Assembly (NCBI RefSeq): GCF_964283195.1
Contig: NZ_CAXYLH010000008.1
DNA from: Paratractidigestivibacter sp003150175
Lineage (GTDB): Bacteria > Actinomycetota > Coriobacteriia > Coriobacteriales > Atopobiaceae
Strand: one strand, 5' to 3'
DNA: 64,000 bases
The stretch's first letter is position 1; each line of letters starts with the position of its first letter. Made by a program: the position numbers and the translations under genes. Below the pieces are notes generated by a model. That model was not told the DNA's origin and made no database searches. It saw nothing but the letters and a program-made list of their open reading frames with translations. This document shows positions 41,868 to 50,247 of this stretch, in pieces.

Positions 41868-44800
41868 GTGCCGACATTCTCTGTTGTTGTCACTGCATAC
41901 AAGAACGACCAGTTTCTGCCTGCTTGCTTGCAGAGCATTGCCGATCAAACCATGCCCGATTGGGAGTGCATCGTGGTTAACGATGCGAGTCCCGATGATA
42001 CAAGCTCGATTGCGCATGAGTTCGCCAAGAAGGATGATCGCTTCAAGGTTCTTGACCTTGAGGTAAACGGAGGGCTCCACCTTGCTCGCCGTGCTGGCGT
42101 CGAGGCGTGCCGAGGCGACTACGTCATATTCCTTGATGCCGATGACGACTTCTCCGCCGATGGTCTTGAGCAGATGGCTGTGCGGTTGGCACAATCGCCC
42201 TACGATATGGCTCACTTCGGAATCAAAGTTATTCCTGATGGCGCCGATGAGAAAACATGCGCCTCTTTTGAGGACAATGTAAACGCCGATCAGCCGGTCC
42301 TCGAGCGTGACGATCTTCTTCGTATCGTATTTACCTGCGAAGGCGGCTATGCACGAGACTGGCGCGTGACTCAGCGGGCATATTCGCTCTCGCTGGCCCG
42401 AAGCGCGTTTGCGGCAATGACCGATAAACGGCTTGAGCGCGCTGAGGACTGCTATGAGTATCTTGTTCTGGCGAGTAAAGCGGAGTCTGAGGTGTCCTTT
42501 AACGACATTCGGCTCTTGAATTACCACTACGGCCGTGGAATCACGGGGACTCGGCGCATCGATGGAGCCACGTTCGCGCGGTTCTGTGAGCAGTTCCGAG
42601 ATTGTGTCGATGCGATCAATGGCTATGCTGGTTCCGGTCTTTCTTGCTATGCAGCGGGCTCTTATTCCAAGCTCATGGACCTCCTTATGAACGATTGGCT
42701 GGTCCGAGTGGCGAATTCGGAAAAAGAGAAGGCTGCCGGCACTTTTGCCGTTGTTTTCGGCAACGATACCGCCGCAGTTCAGCTGATGCGACTTGCTCGC
42801 GATGCCGCATATGAGCTGTATTCCAACAACAAGCCCTTCAACGAGAAAAGCGATTGCGCCATCTGGTATACATGGGCGGATTCGTTTGCGTCTTGTGTAA
42901 GCGGAGAGATGCAAAAGGAGTTCACCGCGCTTAGGGCCCAGACCTGTGGACACTTGTTTGATTTGGAGCGCAGGAGCGCTTGGTGCGTCTCGGACGATGC
43001 TTGCTCTCCGACCATTGCTCGACGTCGCGATCACGAAAACCAGGATATACGTATCTTTGTGACCACACACAAGGATGTCGACCTGTACCACAGCAACATC
43101 CTTCAACCGGTGCAAGTAGGAGCAAAGAATCCTCGACGCCGCCTTCTATGGGCCTTCCAGGACGATACTGGTGACAACATTTCTCTAAAGAACGCGATGT
43201 ATTGTGAGCTCACCACACAATACTGGGCATGGAAAAACGTGGATGCGCGGTATTACGGATTCTGTCACTATCGCAGGTATTTTGACTTCTCGGCCGAAGA
43301 GCATGAGGAAAATCCCTACGGTGAGGTCATGGACGGCTATATAGATTGGGGCTCGCAGAAGCGTTACGGTTTGGACGACAAGACCATTGCCGAATGCGTA
43401 AGCGGCTTCGATATCGTGACCACCGGCATCAAGGACTTGGAGAATTTTCCCGAGAAATATTCGAGTCCTTATGACCATTATTCACGCGCGCCGTATCTGA
43501 AGATCGCCGATCTCGACCGTGTGCTCGCCATCGTCAAGGAGCTTCATCCTGATTATTCCGAGGACGTTGATTCCTATATTTCTGGGCACTTTACTTGCTT
43601 CTGCAATATGTACATCATGCGCAAGGAGCTGTTCTTCCGCTATTGCGAATGGATGTTCCCGATTCTTGATGAGTTCTGCATGGGGTGGGATACCTCAAAG
43701 CTGAGCCACGAGACGCTTCGGACTCCGGGGCATCTTTCCGAAAGGCTCTTCAACATTTGGATCACGCACGAGAAGCGCATTAATCCCGCGCTCAAGCATA
43801 AGCAACTCCAGTGCGTTCACTTTGAGCATCCCGAGCATTTGATGGAGCCGGTACTCGATCCAGCCGATAGCAAGGGTAAGCCAGCCATCCCCGTTGTGTT
43901 CGCTGCGGACAATAACTACGTCCCCATGGTGACAACCACGGTCTGCTCGATGCTCGAGAACGCTTCTAAGAATTGCTTCTACGACGTTGTTATCCTCGAG
44001 AAGGACTTCACCGAGCACAATAGGCACGTGATGCGTTCATTCTTCTCTCGCTATGAAAACGCCTGTGTCCGCTTCGTTAACGTGGCTGGTATGGTTAAGG
44101 CGTATGACCTTCAGACGAGCAACGAGCACATCAGTGTCGAGACGTACTATCGCTTCCTGATCCAGAAGGTGCTTCCTGGTTACGACAAAGTGTTGTACCT
44201 CGATTCCGATCTCATTGTCAGAGGCGATGTCGCGGAGCTGTATGCAACCGAACTCGGGGATAACCTGCTCGGGGCTGCGCACGATATCGACTATCTCGGC
44301 AACCTGAACATGAACGACGGCGAGCGTATGAAGTACACGCAGGAAGTGCTGGGGCTTAAGGATCCGTACGGGTATTTCCAAGCTGGGGTCTTGCTTCTCA
44401 ATACCGCCGAGATGCGCAGGCTTTATCCGTTCCAAAAATGGCTCGAGATCGCTGCTGAGCCCAAATACATCTACGACGATCAAGACATTCTCAATGCTCA
44501 CTGTCAGGGTAGAGTGACCTATCTGGACAATGCATGGAACGTCATGAATGACTGTGGCGGCAGGATCAAGAAGGTATTCTCGTTCGCCCCTGCAGACGTC
44601 TATGATGCTTACATGGCCGCTTATTCAACGCCGAAGATCCTTCACTACGCCGGGTTCGAGAAACCGTGGAAACTTGGTTTTTGCGATCAAGCCGAGTTGT
44701 ATTGGTTCTATGCTCGTCAGACGCCTTTCTATGAGACTATGCTCGATATGGTTTATCCCGATCGGGGTGACTTGGCCGTCGAATGTGCAGAGGTCGAAAG

Positions 44801-44936
44801 GCGCGTTACGACTCCGGAACGAGCGGTCTCTGAGGATAGCCCGCTTCGAAAGGTGTTCGATGGAGTGCTGCCGCAGGGCTCACACCGACGGGAAATCGCT
44901 AAGGCAACCGTGCGGACGCTGCGCGGTCGACACTGA
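41868..44936 (+). CDS. three-domain glycosyltransferase: GT2, DUF4422, GT8
   Basis: A 1022-residue protein. Residues 1-230 are a GT2 domain (SVVVTAYKNDQFLPACLQSI, FLDADDDFSADG). A helical linker leads to a DUF4422 domain at about 390-640 (IRIFVTTHKDVDLYHSN, NAMYCELTTQYWAWKN, FCHYRRYFDF), a family found in capsule glycosyltransferases. Residues about 670-950 are GT8 (IPVVFAADNNYVPMV, KVLYLDSDLIVRGDV with the DxD motif, FQAGVLLLNT). Three putative transferase domains in one chain could add three sugars in series. GTG start after GGGAAAGG. The C-terminus ends in an Arg-rich tail. Confidence 0.88.
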   Translation: MPTFSVVVTAYKNDQFLPACLQSIADQTMPDWECIVVNDASPDDTSSIAHEFAKKDDRFKVLDLEVNGGLHLARRAGVEACRGDYVIFLDADDDFSADGLEQMAVRLAQSPYDMAHFGIKVIPDGADEKTCASFEDNVNADQPVLERDDLLRIVFTCEGGYARDWRVTQRAYSLSLARSAFAAMTDKRLERAEDCYEYLVLASKAESEVSFNDIRLLNYHYGRGITGTRRIDGATFARFCEQFRDCVDAINGYAGSGLSCYAAGSYSKLMDLLMNDWLVRVANSEKEKAAGTFAVVFGNDTAAVQLMRLARDAAYELYSNNKPFNEKSDCAIWYTWADSFASCVSGEMQKEFTALRAQTCGHLFDLERRSAWCVSDDACSPTIARRRDHENQDIRIFVTTHKDVDLYHSNILQPVQVGAKNPRRRLLWAFQDDTGDNISLKNAMYCELTTQYWAWKNVDARYYGFCHYRRYFDFSAEEHEENPYGEVMDGYIDWGSQKRYGLDDKTIAECVSGFDIVTTGIKDLENFPEKYSSPYDHYSRAPYLKIADLDRVLAIVKELHPDYSEDVDSYISGHFTCFCNMYIMRKELFFRYCEWMFPILDEFCMGWDTSKLSHETLRTPGHLSERLFNIWITHEKRINPALKHKQLQCVHFEHPEHLMEPVLDPADSKGKPAIPVVFAADNNYVPMVTTTVCSMLENASKNCFYDVVILEKDFTEHNRHVMRSFFSRYENACVRFVNVAGMVKAYDLQTSNEHISVETYYRFLIQKVLPGYDKVLYLDSDLIVRGDVAELYATELGDNLLGAAHDIDYLGNLNMNDGERMKYTQEVLGLKDPYGYFQAGVLLLNTAEMRRLYPFQKWLEIAAEPKYIYDDQDILNAHCQGRVTYLDNAWNVMNDCGGRIKKVFSFAPADVYDAYMAAYSTPKILHYAGFEKPWKLGFCDQAELYWFYARQTPFYETMLDMVYPDRGDLAVECAEVERRVTTPERAVSEDSPLRKVFDGVLPQGSHRREIAKATVRTLRGRH

Positions 44937-44965
44937 CGAGCAGTTGAGCTAAGAACGGAAAGCCG

Positions 44966-45661
44966 TTGAGAGTACTCGTGATCATCCCTGCCTATAACGA
45001 GCAGGAAAATATTGTCTCTACTGTTGAGAAGGTCGTTTCCAGCGGCTATGACTACATTGTCGTTAACGATGGGTCTACCGACAATACACTTCAGGTATGC
45101 CGCGATAAGGGGCTTAATGTCCTTGATCTTCCTCAGAACCTGGGTATAGGCGGAGCTGTTCAAGCTGGCCATAAATACGCCAAAGCGTTTGGTTACGATG
45201 TTGATATACAAGTCGACGGCGATGGACAGCATGATCCGCGCTATATCCCTCGTCTTCTTGACGGGATTGGCAGAGGCTCTGATCTTGTGGTCGGATCTCG
45301 ATTTCTTGAGGACGGAATCGGGTTTAAATCGACGTTTCTGCGTCGCGTTGGCATATCGTGGCTTGGCGCTCTGATTAGATGGTGCACGGGGGTAATCATT
45401 ACTGATTCCACCTCGGGTTTCAGGGCTTGCGGTCCTCGGGCAATCGAGCTGTTTTGCCGGGAGTACCCAAGCGATTATCCGGAACCGGAGTCCATAGCAT
45501 CTGCTGTTAAGCACGGTCTTACGGTTTCCGAGGTCCCGGTAAACATGCTGGCACGCAAAGGCGGAGAATCCTCAATCGGGGGACTTAGCTCCGTTTACTA
45601 CATGATCAAGGTGACGCTTGCCGTCGTTATTGCGGCTTTTTCTGATTCTCGCGAGAAGTGA
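44966..45661 (+). CDS. GT2 glycosyltransferase, polyprenyl-phosphate type (second copy)
   Basis: A 231-residue DPM1-like GT2: LVIIPAYNEQENIVSTVEKVV, VNDGSTDNT, QVDGDGQHDPRYIP (DxD site) and DSTSGFRACG. It mirrors 5227-5910 and, like it, is followed within 7 bp by a DUF2304 gene. It starts with TTG downstream of a CGGAAAG ribosome site. It is 29 bp after the three-domain GT gene. The two copies differ clearly, so they probably load different sugars or serve different steps. Confidence 0.87.
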   Translation: MRVLVIIPAYNEQENIVSTVEKVVSSGYDYIVVNDGSTDNTLQVCRDKGLNVLDLPQNLGIGGAVQAGHKYAKAFGYDVDIQVDGDGQHDPRYIPRLLDGIGRGSDLVVGSRFLEDGIGFKSTFLRRVGISWLGALIRWCTGVIITDSTSGFRACGPRAIELFCREYPSDYPEPESIASAVKHGLTVSEVPVNMLARKGGESSIGGLSSVYYMIKVTLAVVIAAFSDSREK

Positions 45662-45667
45662 GGGCAT

Positions 45668-46030
45668 ATGAGCATCGCACTTAGGGTTTTAATGGTGGCG
45701 ATTAGCGTCGTGTTTATTGGGTTTGTTGTTTGGCTTGTTGGCAAGGGCCGTCTTTTGCTTCGTTATTCACTTACTTGGTTGGCTTTGGGTCTTGTGTGCC
45801 TTCTCTGCTCGTTGTTCCCGGAGATCGTTTACGCGATTTCCGGTCTCGTTGGTTTCGTTACACCATCAAACTTCATACTTGTTATCGGGCTTCTGCTTCT
45901 TTTGGTCATAGCTCTTTCGCTTACCGCGGTTGTTAGCAGGCTGTCTACAGCCAATAAAAACCTTGTGCAGAGAGTGGCTCTGCTGGAAAAGACGATCGAG
46001 TTCTCGCGCGGGGATTCCTTAAGGGAATAG
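45668..46030 (+). CDS. DUF2304 family membrane protein (second copy)
   Basis: A 120-residue protein with three predicted helices (about 5-25, 35-55, 66-92) and a C-terminal coiled coil (TANKNLVQRVALLEKTIEFS). The PEIVYAISGLVGFVTPSNF stretch matches PEIAIRLAAALGFMSASNF in the first copy (5918-6253), confirming homology. It is expected to partner the GT2 just upstream at the membrane. Confidence 0.8.
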   Translation: MSIALRVLMVAISVVFIGFVVWLVGKGRLLLRYSLTWLALGLVCLLCSLFPEIVYAISGLVGFVTPSNFILVIGLLLLLVIALSLTAVVSRLSTANKNLVQRVALLEKTIEFSRGDSLRE

Positions 46031-46110
46031 GTTTTATACCTTGCCGTTTATCCTGCTTCCACGGAAATTGTGCCGCTTAGATAGCACAGCTTTACCGATA
46101 TGGATTGAAT

Positions 46111-47361
46111 ATGGACAGTTTGTCGCTTAAGAAAAATATGCTATGGAATTCCGCTGGTTCATTAACCTATTCGATGTGTCAGTGGCTTATTACCGTCCTT
46201 GTGGCCAGATTATCCCCGGATCTAAATGCCGCGGGAACCCTTGCTTTGGCAATGGCCGTTGCGAATATCTTTCAACCAATTGCTCTCTATCGGATTCGGT
46301 CTTACCAGGTATCTGATATCAATAACGACACTACATCGGGCGAGTACATCGGCCTTAGGTTCGTTACCATTGGCCTTGCGGCGGTTATCGTCGCTATTTA
46401 CTCGTTGTTGACTATCAGCTCATCCGGCTATTTGTGCATCGCTCTCTATCTTGTTTATAAATCAGCGGACATCTTCACTGACGTTTTGCTGGGTATTGAC
46501 CAAAAGCATATGCGAATGGATTACAATGGCCAGTCTCTCGGTCTAAGGGGCATCCTCTCTGTTGCCGCGTTCTCACTGTCGATGGTTGCATCTGGCAGCT
46601 TGGAGCTCTCGGTTCTGTCTATGTCTTTAGCCACCTATCCCGTGATCATTCTGGACTTAAAGAGGGCGTCACGATTTGAGTCTGTAAAGCCGGAGTTTCA
46701 TATCCACTCGATTGCTTCACTCCTCATTCGGTGCCTCCCCTCGGTAATTGGCTTGTTTGCGTGTAATCTTGTCGTTACGCACGCAAGACAATATTTGAGC
46801 GGGACGATGGGGCATGAAGCGCTTGGAATATATGCCTCTGTCTGCACTCCTGTTGTCATTGTGCAAGCTTGTGCTGGGTATGTTTATGCCCCGTTATTGG
46901 GGTCGTTCGCCGCATTGATCGCCGATAAAGACGACGCAGGTTTTAAAGAACTTTTGGCTAAGGTGCTCGGTGCCCTCATCGTTGTTTTCGCAATCGGCAT
47001 CTTATTGTTTTCTGTCGCAGGGCAGATGCTCCTTGATTTGGTTTTCGGACATAAAATCAGTGCTTACTCGAACCTTATGGTCCCCGCATTGATTTCATGC
47101 GCAAGCTCTGCCTGCATTGTTTTTCTCGGGGATTTGCTGGTTGCTAGACGCCGAATGGTTGCATGTTGCGTCTGTAACCTTATCCCGTTGGCGGTCGCGT
47201 ATCTGCTCACACCTTGCTTCGTGATGCTCTTTGGCATGAACGGAGTTAGTTTCGTTATTGCCCTGGCTTATCTGGTGGGTATTATCTCGATGTTTGTTCC
47301 TCTTTTGGGTCGCTTTGAGAACTTATCCAGCGAGCAAAACGCACGTCAAAATATAGATTAG
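46111..47361 (+). CDS. polysaccharide flippase (Wzx/MOP family), second
   Basis: A 416-residue membrane protein with about 12 predicted helices, starting MDSLSLKKNMLWNSAGSLTYSMCQWLITVLVARLSPDLNAAG. This pattern resembles capsule repeat-unit transporters. It differs from the flippase at 28157-29626, so the locus may export two different lipid-linked products. The ATG at 46111 was chosen over a TTG two codons upstream. Its 3' end overlaps the convergent DUF2142 gene by 39 bp with no terminator between. Confidence 0.82.
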   Translation: MDSLSLKKNMLWNSAGSLTYSMCQWLITVLVARLSPDLNAAGTLALAMAVANIFQPIALYRIRSYQVSDINNDTTSGEYIGLRFVTIGLAAVIVAIYSLLTISSSGYLCIALYLVYKSADIFTDVLLGIDQKHMRMDYNGQSLGLRGILSVAAFSLSMVASGSLELSVLSMSLATYPVIILDLKRASRFESVKPEFHIHSIASLLIRCLPSVIGLFACNLVVTHARQYLSGTMGHEALGIYASVCTPVVIVQACAGYVYAPLLGSFAALIADKDDAGFKELLAKVLGALIVVFAIGILLFSVAGQMLLDLVFGHKISAYSNLMVPALISCASSACIVFLGDLLVARRRMVACCVCNLIPLAVAYLLTPCFVMLFGMNGVSFVIALAYLVGIISMFVPLLGRFENLSSEQNARQNID

Positions 47362-48951
47362 GTAGATACCGTTCATAGTCTGCTCTGCTACGATAAGCGA
47401 CTTGGTGGCAACTTCTTTATTAAATCGGAGCATTCCCTTGCGAATCAAGATGATCCCAAAAGGTGCAAATGGGAGGAAATATCGCCCTTGGACTCCAAGG
47501 ATGATGTAATCGGTAATGGCCCAGCCGGTCATCAATGAATAAAGGACCGCGAGAGCGCTGACGATCAGAACAGCGATGGCAACGATTCTCGTTTTTGTTC
47601 CGAAGCAGTCCTCATCCTTGATGCCGTGCACAGATCCAAGGTAGAGAATAACCGCATAGCCGGCTGTAAAGAACGCGGGCGCTTTTAGGTTGGGCTGGAA
47701 CCATCCGAGGGAGCCGCCTAGGAAAGTGTCGATGTAAAAAGCGAGCTGTGAATGCAGCGTTTTTACTAGAATGAGCAAGGCAGTAAGCGGGTGAGCTACG
47801 AGGTCCATTAACTGAATCGATTGAAATTCAGAAACGCCCGTGATGTCGGTCGAGTTGGCATCTCCCGCTCCTGTAAGCCCCAGCATTCCAAGGAGCGTAT
47901 CCAGTCTCAAGAGTATAAATGCGAACACCGGAAGTGCCACAATGAGCGCCCGATAAATAACAGACGCTCTCTTTGATGGGTAACGTGAAGCCGGAATAAA
48001 GAACACAAGGACAAGCAGCAATGCATAGACGCCTTTACAGGTGCCTAGGCAAAGCGCCAGTACTGCATAGAGCACTAAATCCGCTGGCGGTATCGAACCC
48101 TTTCCCTTTATCAGCTTGAGCGACAATGCAGTAAATAGAAAGCTGTAGCCGATCAAGGGCGCATCATACGAATACGATGCAGCCAGATGGAGGGTCATGG
48201 GCAAAAGCGCCAGGGTTTCAAAGACTGGTTTGCCTATAGGGGCAGTTTTTACTGCAGCAATAATCAACGTTGCAAAAAAGAGGAAATTAAATAGCCGGCC
48301 TAGGTAAAACGTTACCTCTCCGTTTAATCCCAACAATCGCCCAAGAGATATACCGGCGGCTGACGCGAAACGAACGGGAATGGGGTTTGAGGTGACATTT
48401 TTCGCGGAGGTGTGTTTCGTGACCATTGTGGCTGGTTCGGAATCCGCTTTCGCGCCGATCGCGTCCATGCCGATGCTGTATTTATTGCTGTTAAGCTCTG
48501 TTTCTGATATCGACTGGTCGTAAAAGTCGCTATCTGTTTTCCTGGCCTGAACGCTCAAATACCCTTCGCCGTCTTCTCCAGTCTCCCTTGTGACGTTAAA
48601 TCCGTTTGCGTAGCAATAAGAAGAAATGTAATGGTATTCCTCGTCAGGGACAGTGCCGGGCGCCATAACGACTGCAAATGCGATGCCTGAGGCCAAAAGA
48701 CAAAACAGAAAAGGCAACTCGGCAAAGCCGATTCCCTTCTTTTCTTGCTTATGCTGCGAGCGAAGCAGATACGATGCCAAAATTGATATAGAGAATACTG
48801 CGCAGACAATGATCGGCGCGGCTAATGATGCGCTGCTCGAGTAGTGAATCAGGAGCGCATGCGCACCTGTATATACGATGAGGACGGCTATGAGCGCGTA
48901 GCAGATTCGCGGAATTCTCTTAGTTAAGGGTTTTGCTTGAGCTGAACTCAT
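47323..48951 (-). CDS. DUF2142 family membrane protein
   Basis: A 542-residue protein with 11-13 predicted helices. The family hallmark is the loop APGTVPDEEYHYISSYCYANGFN (about residues 105-125), where P-x-E-x-x-H resembles GT-C glycosyltransferases. DUF2142 members occur in polysaccharide loci and probably move a sugar from a lipid donor outside the membrane, or polymerise. It is one of three large GT-C-like proteins here, with 3078-5165 and 19046-21571. Start after GCGAGGA. Confidence 0.75.
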   Translation of the reverse strand: MSSAQAKPLTKRIPRICYALIAVLIVYTGAHALLIHYSSSASLAAPIIVCAVFSISILASYLLRSQHKQEKKGIGFAELPFLFCLLASGIAFAVVMAPGTVPDEEYHYISSYCYANGFNVTRETGEDGEGYLSVQARKTDSDFYDQSISETELNSNKYSIGMDAIGAKADSEPATMVTKHTSAKNVTSNPIPVRFASAAGISLGRLLGLNGEVTFYLGRLFNFLFFATLIIAAVKTAPIGKPVFETLALLPMTLHLAASYSYDAPLIGYSFLFTALSLKLIKGKGSIPPADLVLYAVLALCLGTCKGVYALLLVLVFFIPASRYPSKRASVIYRALIVALPVFAFILLRLDTLLGMLGLTGAGDANSTDITGVSEFQSIQLMDLVAHPLTALLILVKTLHSQLAFYIDTFLGGSLGWFQPNLKAPAFFTAGYAVILYLGSVHGIKDEDCFGTKTRIVAIAVLIVSALAVLYSLMTGWAITDYIILGVQGRYFLPFAPFGIILIRKGMLRFNKEVATKSLIVAEQTMNGIYLIYILTCVLLAG

Positions 48952-49080
48952 GGGGTCCTCGCTTGGTCTATTTCGTTAGGTTATGGCTTTGGATGATAAC
49001 ATTAGCCTATATTCATGCGAGGCCGCTTACCCTGCGGTGCAGCATGGCTTGCTGTGACTGTAGAGGAGGGTCTCATCTCT

Positions 49081-50223
49081 TTGCGTATTTGCATCTTTGC
49101 GCATCATTATCACCCTCAACTTAGCGGTATCGCGAACTATGTGGATGCGCTGTCGCATGCGTTGATTGCGCGAGGAAATGAGGTGCTCATTGTTACCCCC
49201 GATACCCAGGGAGTCGGCTGCGGCTTCACCAGGGAAGACGGGGTCGAGGTTCTCCGCCTGCCGTGTCTGAGCCCTATGGACGGTCGTCTTCCTATTCCTT
49301 TAAAAAACCGACTTTATCATCGGCTTTTTGGAGAATTGTCCGCTCGTCAATGGGACGGCGTCTTTGTGAATACGCGTCTCTTTTCGCATAGCCTCGAGGG
49401 TCTCAAACTTGCCAAAAACCAAGACCATAAAGCTATAGTTTTGGATCACGGTTCCGCCTATCTTTCGTTTGGCATAAAAGGCCTCGATTGGTTCGTAAGG
49501 CGTTATGAAGATGCGATCACGCGTAAAGTCAAGGCATATAAGCCTGATTTTTATGGGGTATCGGCGAAGAGCTCAGAGTGGCTCGCGCATTTTGGAATCG
49601 CGTCTAAGGGGGTCCTTTCGAACTCGATTGATGCTGCGGCGTATCGTGCTAAATCATCCGGGAGGGATTTTCGCTCCGAGCTCGGAATCGCCCCGGAACA
49701 GCCGCTCGTTGCTTTTGTGGGCCGGTTGATTCCCGAGAAAGGCATCTCTTCTCTTGTCGAGGCCTCATGCTCTGAGGCGCTTCGCGAGCGTGGGGTCGTG
49801 TTCGTGCTCGCGGGCGAGGGACCGCTTGCATCAGAGGTCGAAGAGGCCTCCAACGACGAGCTTCGCTGGATTGGCCGAATAGACGCTCCTGATGTCGCGG
49901 CGTTATTTCTCCAAGCGGACATTCACTGCCTGCCTTCCCGTTCGGAGGGTTTCTCGACGGTTCTGCTGGAAGCCTCTGCCTGCGGGACACCTTCGGTAGT
50001 CACTGATGTGGGGGGCGCCAGGGAGCTTTTGCCCGATGACTCTTGTGGACTCATCATTCCCTCGATGACTACGCCCGATGTTGTGAAGGCTATCGTAAGG
50101 TTGTGCGACGAACCTGGGTTGCTCGCAAGGGAATCGTATAACTGCCGCAAGCTCGTTGAGCAGCATTATTCTTGGGACACTACGGCTGAAGCATTGGAAG
50201 CGGCTATTCGCTCGGCCGTCTGA
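49081..50223 (+). CDS. GT4 glycosyltransferase
   Basis: A 380-residue GT-B enzyme of family 4. The N-terminal RICIFAHHYHPQLSGIANYVDALSHAL is the acceptor-side motif. VAFVGRLIPEKGISSLVEA opens the donor domain, and PSRSEGFSTVLLEASACGTPSVVTD holds the E-x7-E-like motif. It retains the anomeric configuration of an NDP-sugar. The TTG at 49081 lies 10 bp after GAGGAGGG and matches the family N-terminus; an ATG at 49015 would add 22 atypical residues. It precedes the second double-GT2 gene by 24 bp. Confidence 0.87.
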   Translation: MRICIFAHHYHPQLSGIANYVDALSHALIARGNEVLIVTPDTQGVGCGFTREDGVEVLRLPCLSPMDGRLPIPLKNRLYHRLFGELSARQWDGVFVNTRLFSHSLEGLKLAKNQDHKAIVLDHGSAYLSFGIKGLDWFVRRYEDAITRKVKAYKPDFYGVSAKSSEWLAHFGIASKGVLSNSIDAAAYRAKSSGRDFRSELGIAPEQPLVAFVGRLIPEKGISSLVEASCSEALRERGVVFVLAGEGPLASEVEEASNDELRWIGRIDAPDVAALFLQADIHCLPSRSEGFSTVLLEASACGTPSVVTDVGGARELLPDDSCGLIIPSMTTPDVVKAIVRLCDEPGLLARESYNCRKLVEQHYSWDTTAEALEAAIRSAV

Positions 50224-50247
50224 GATGGTTTACGAAAGGACAACTCC

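Noticed and set aside
41847..43115. 422-codon minus-strand open frame
   Set aside because: Antisense of the three-domain glycosyltransferase; no domain of its own.
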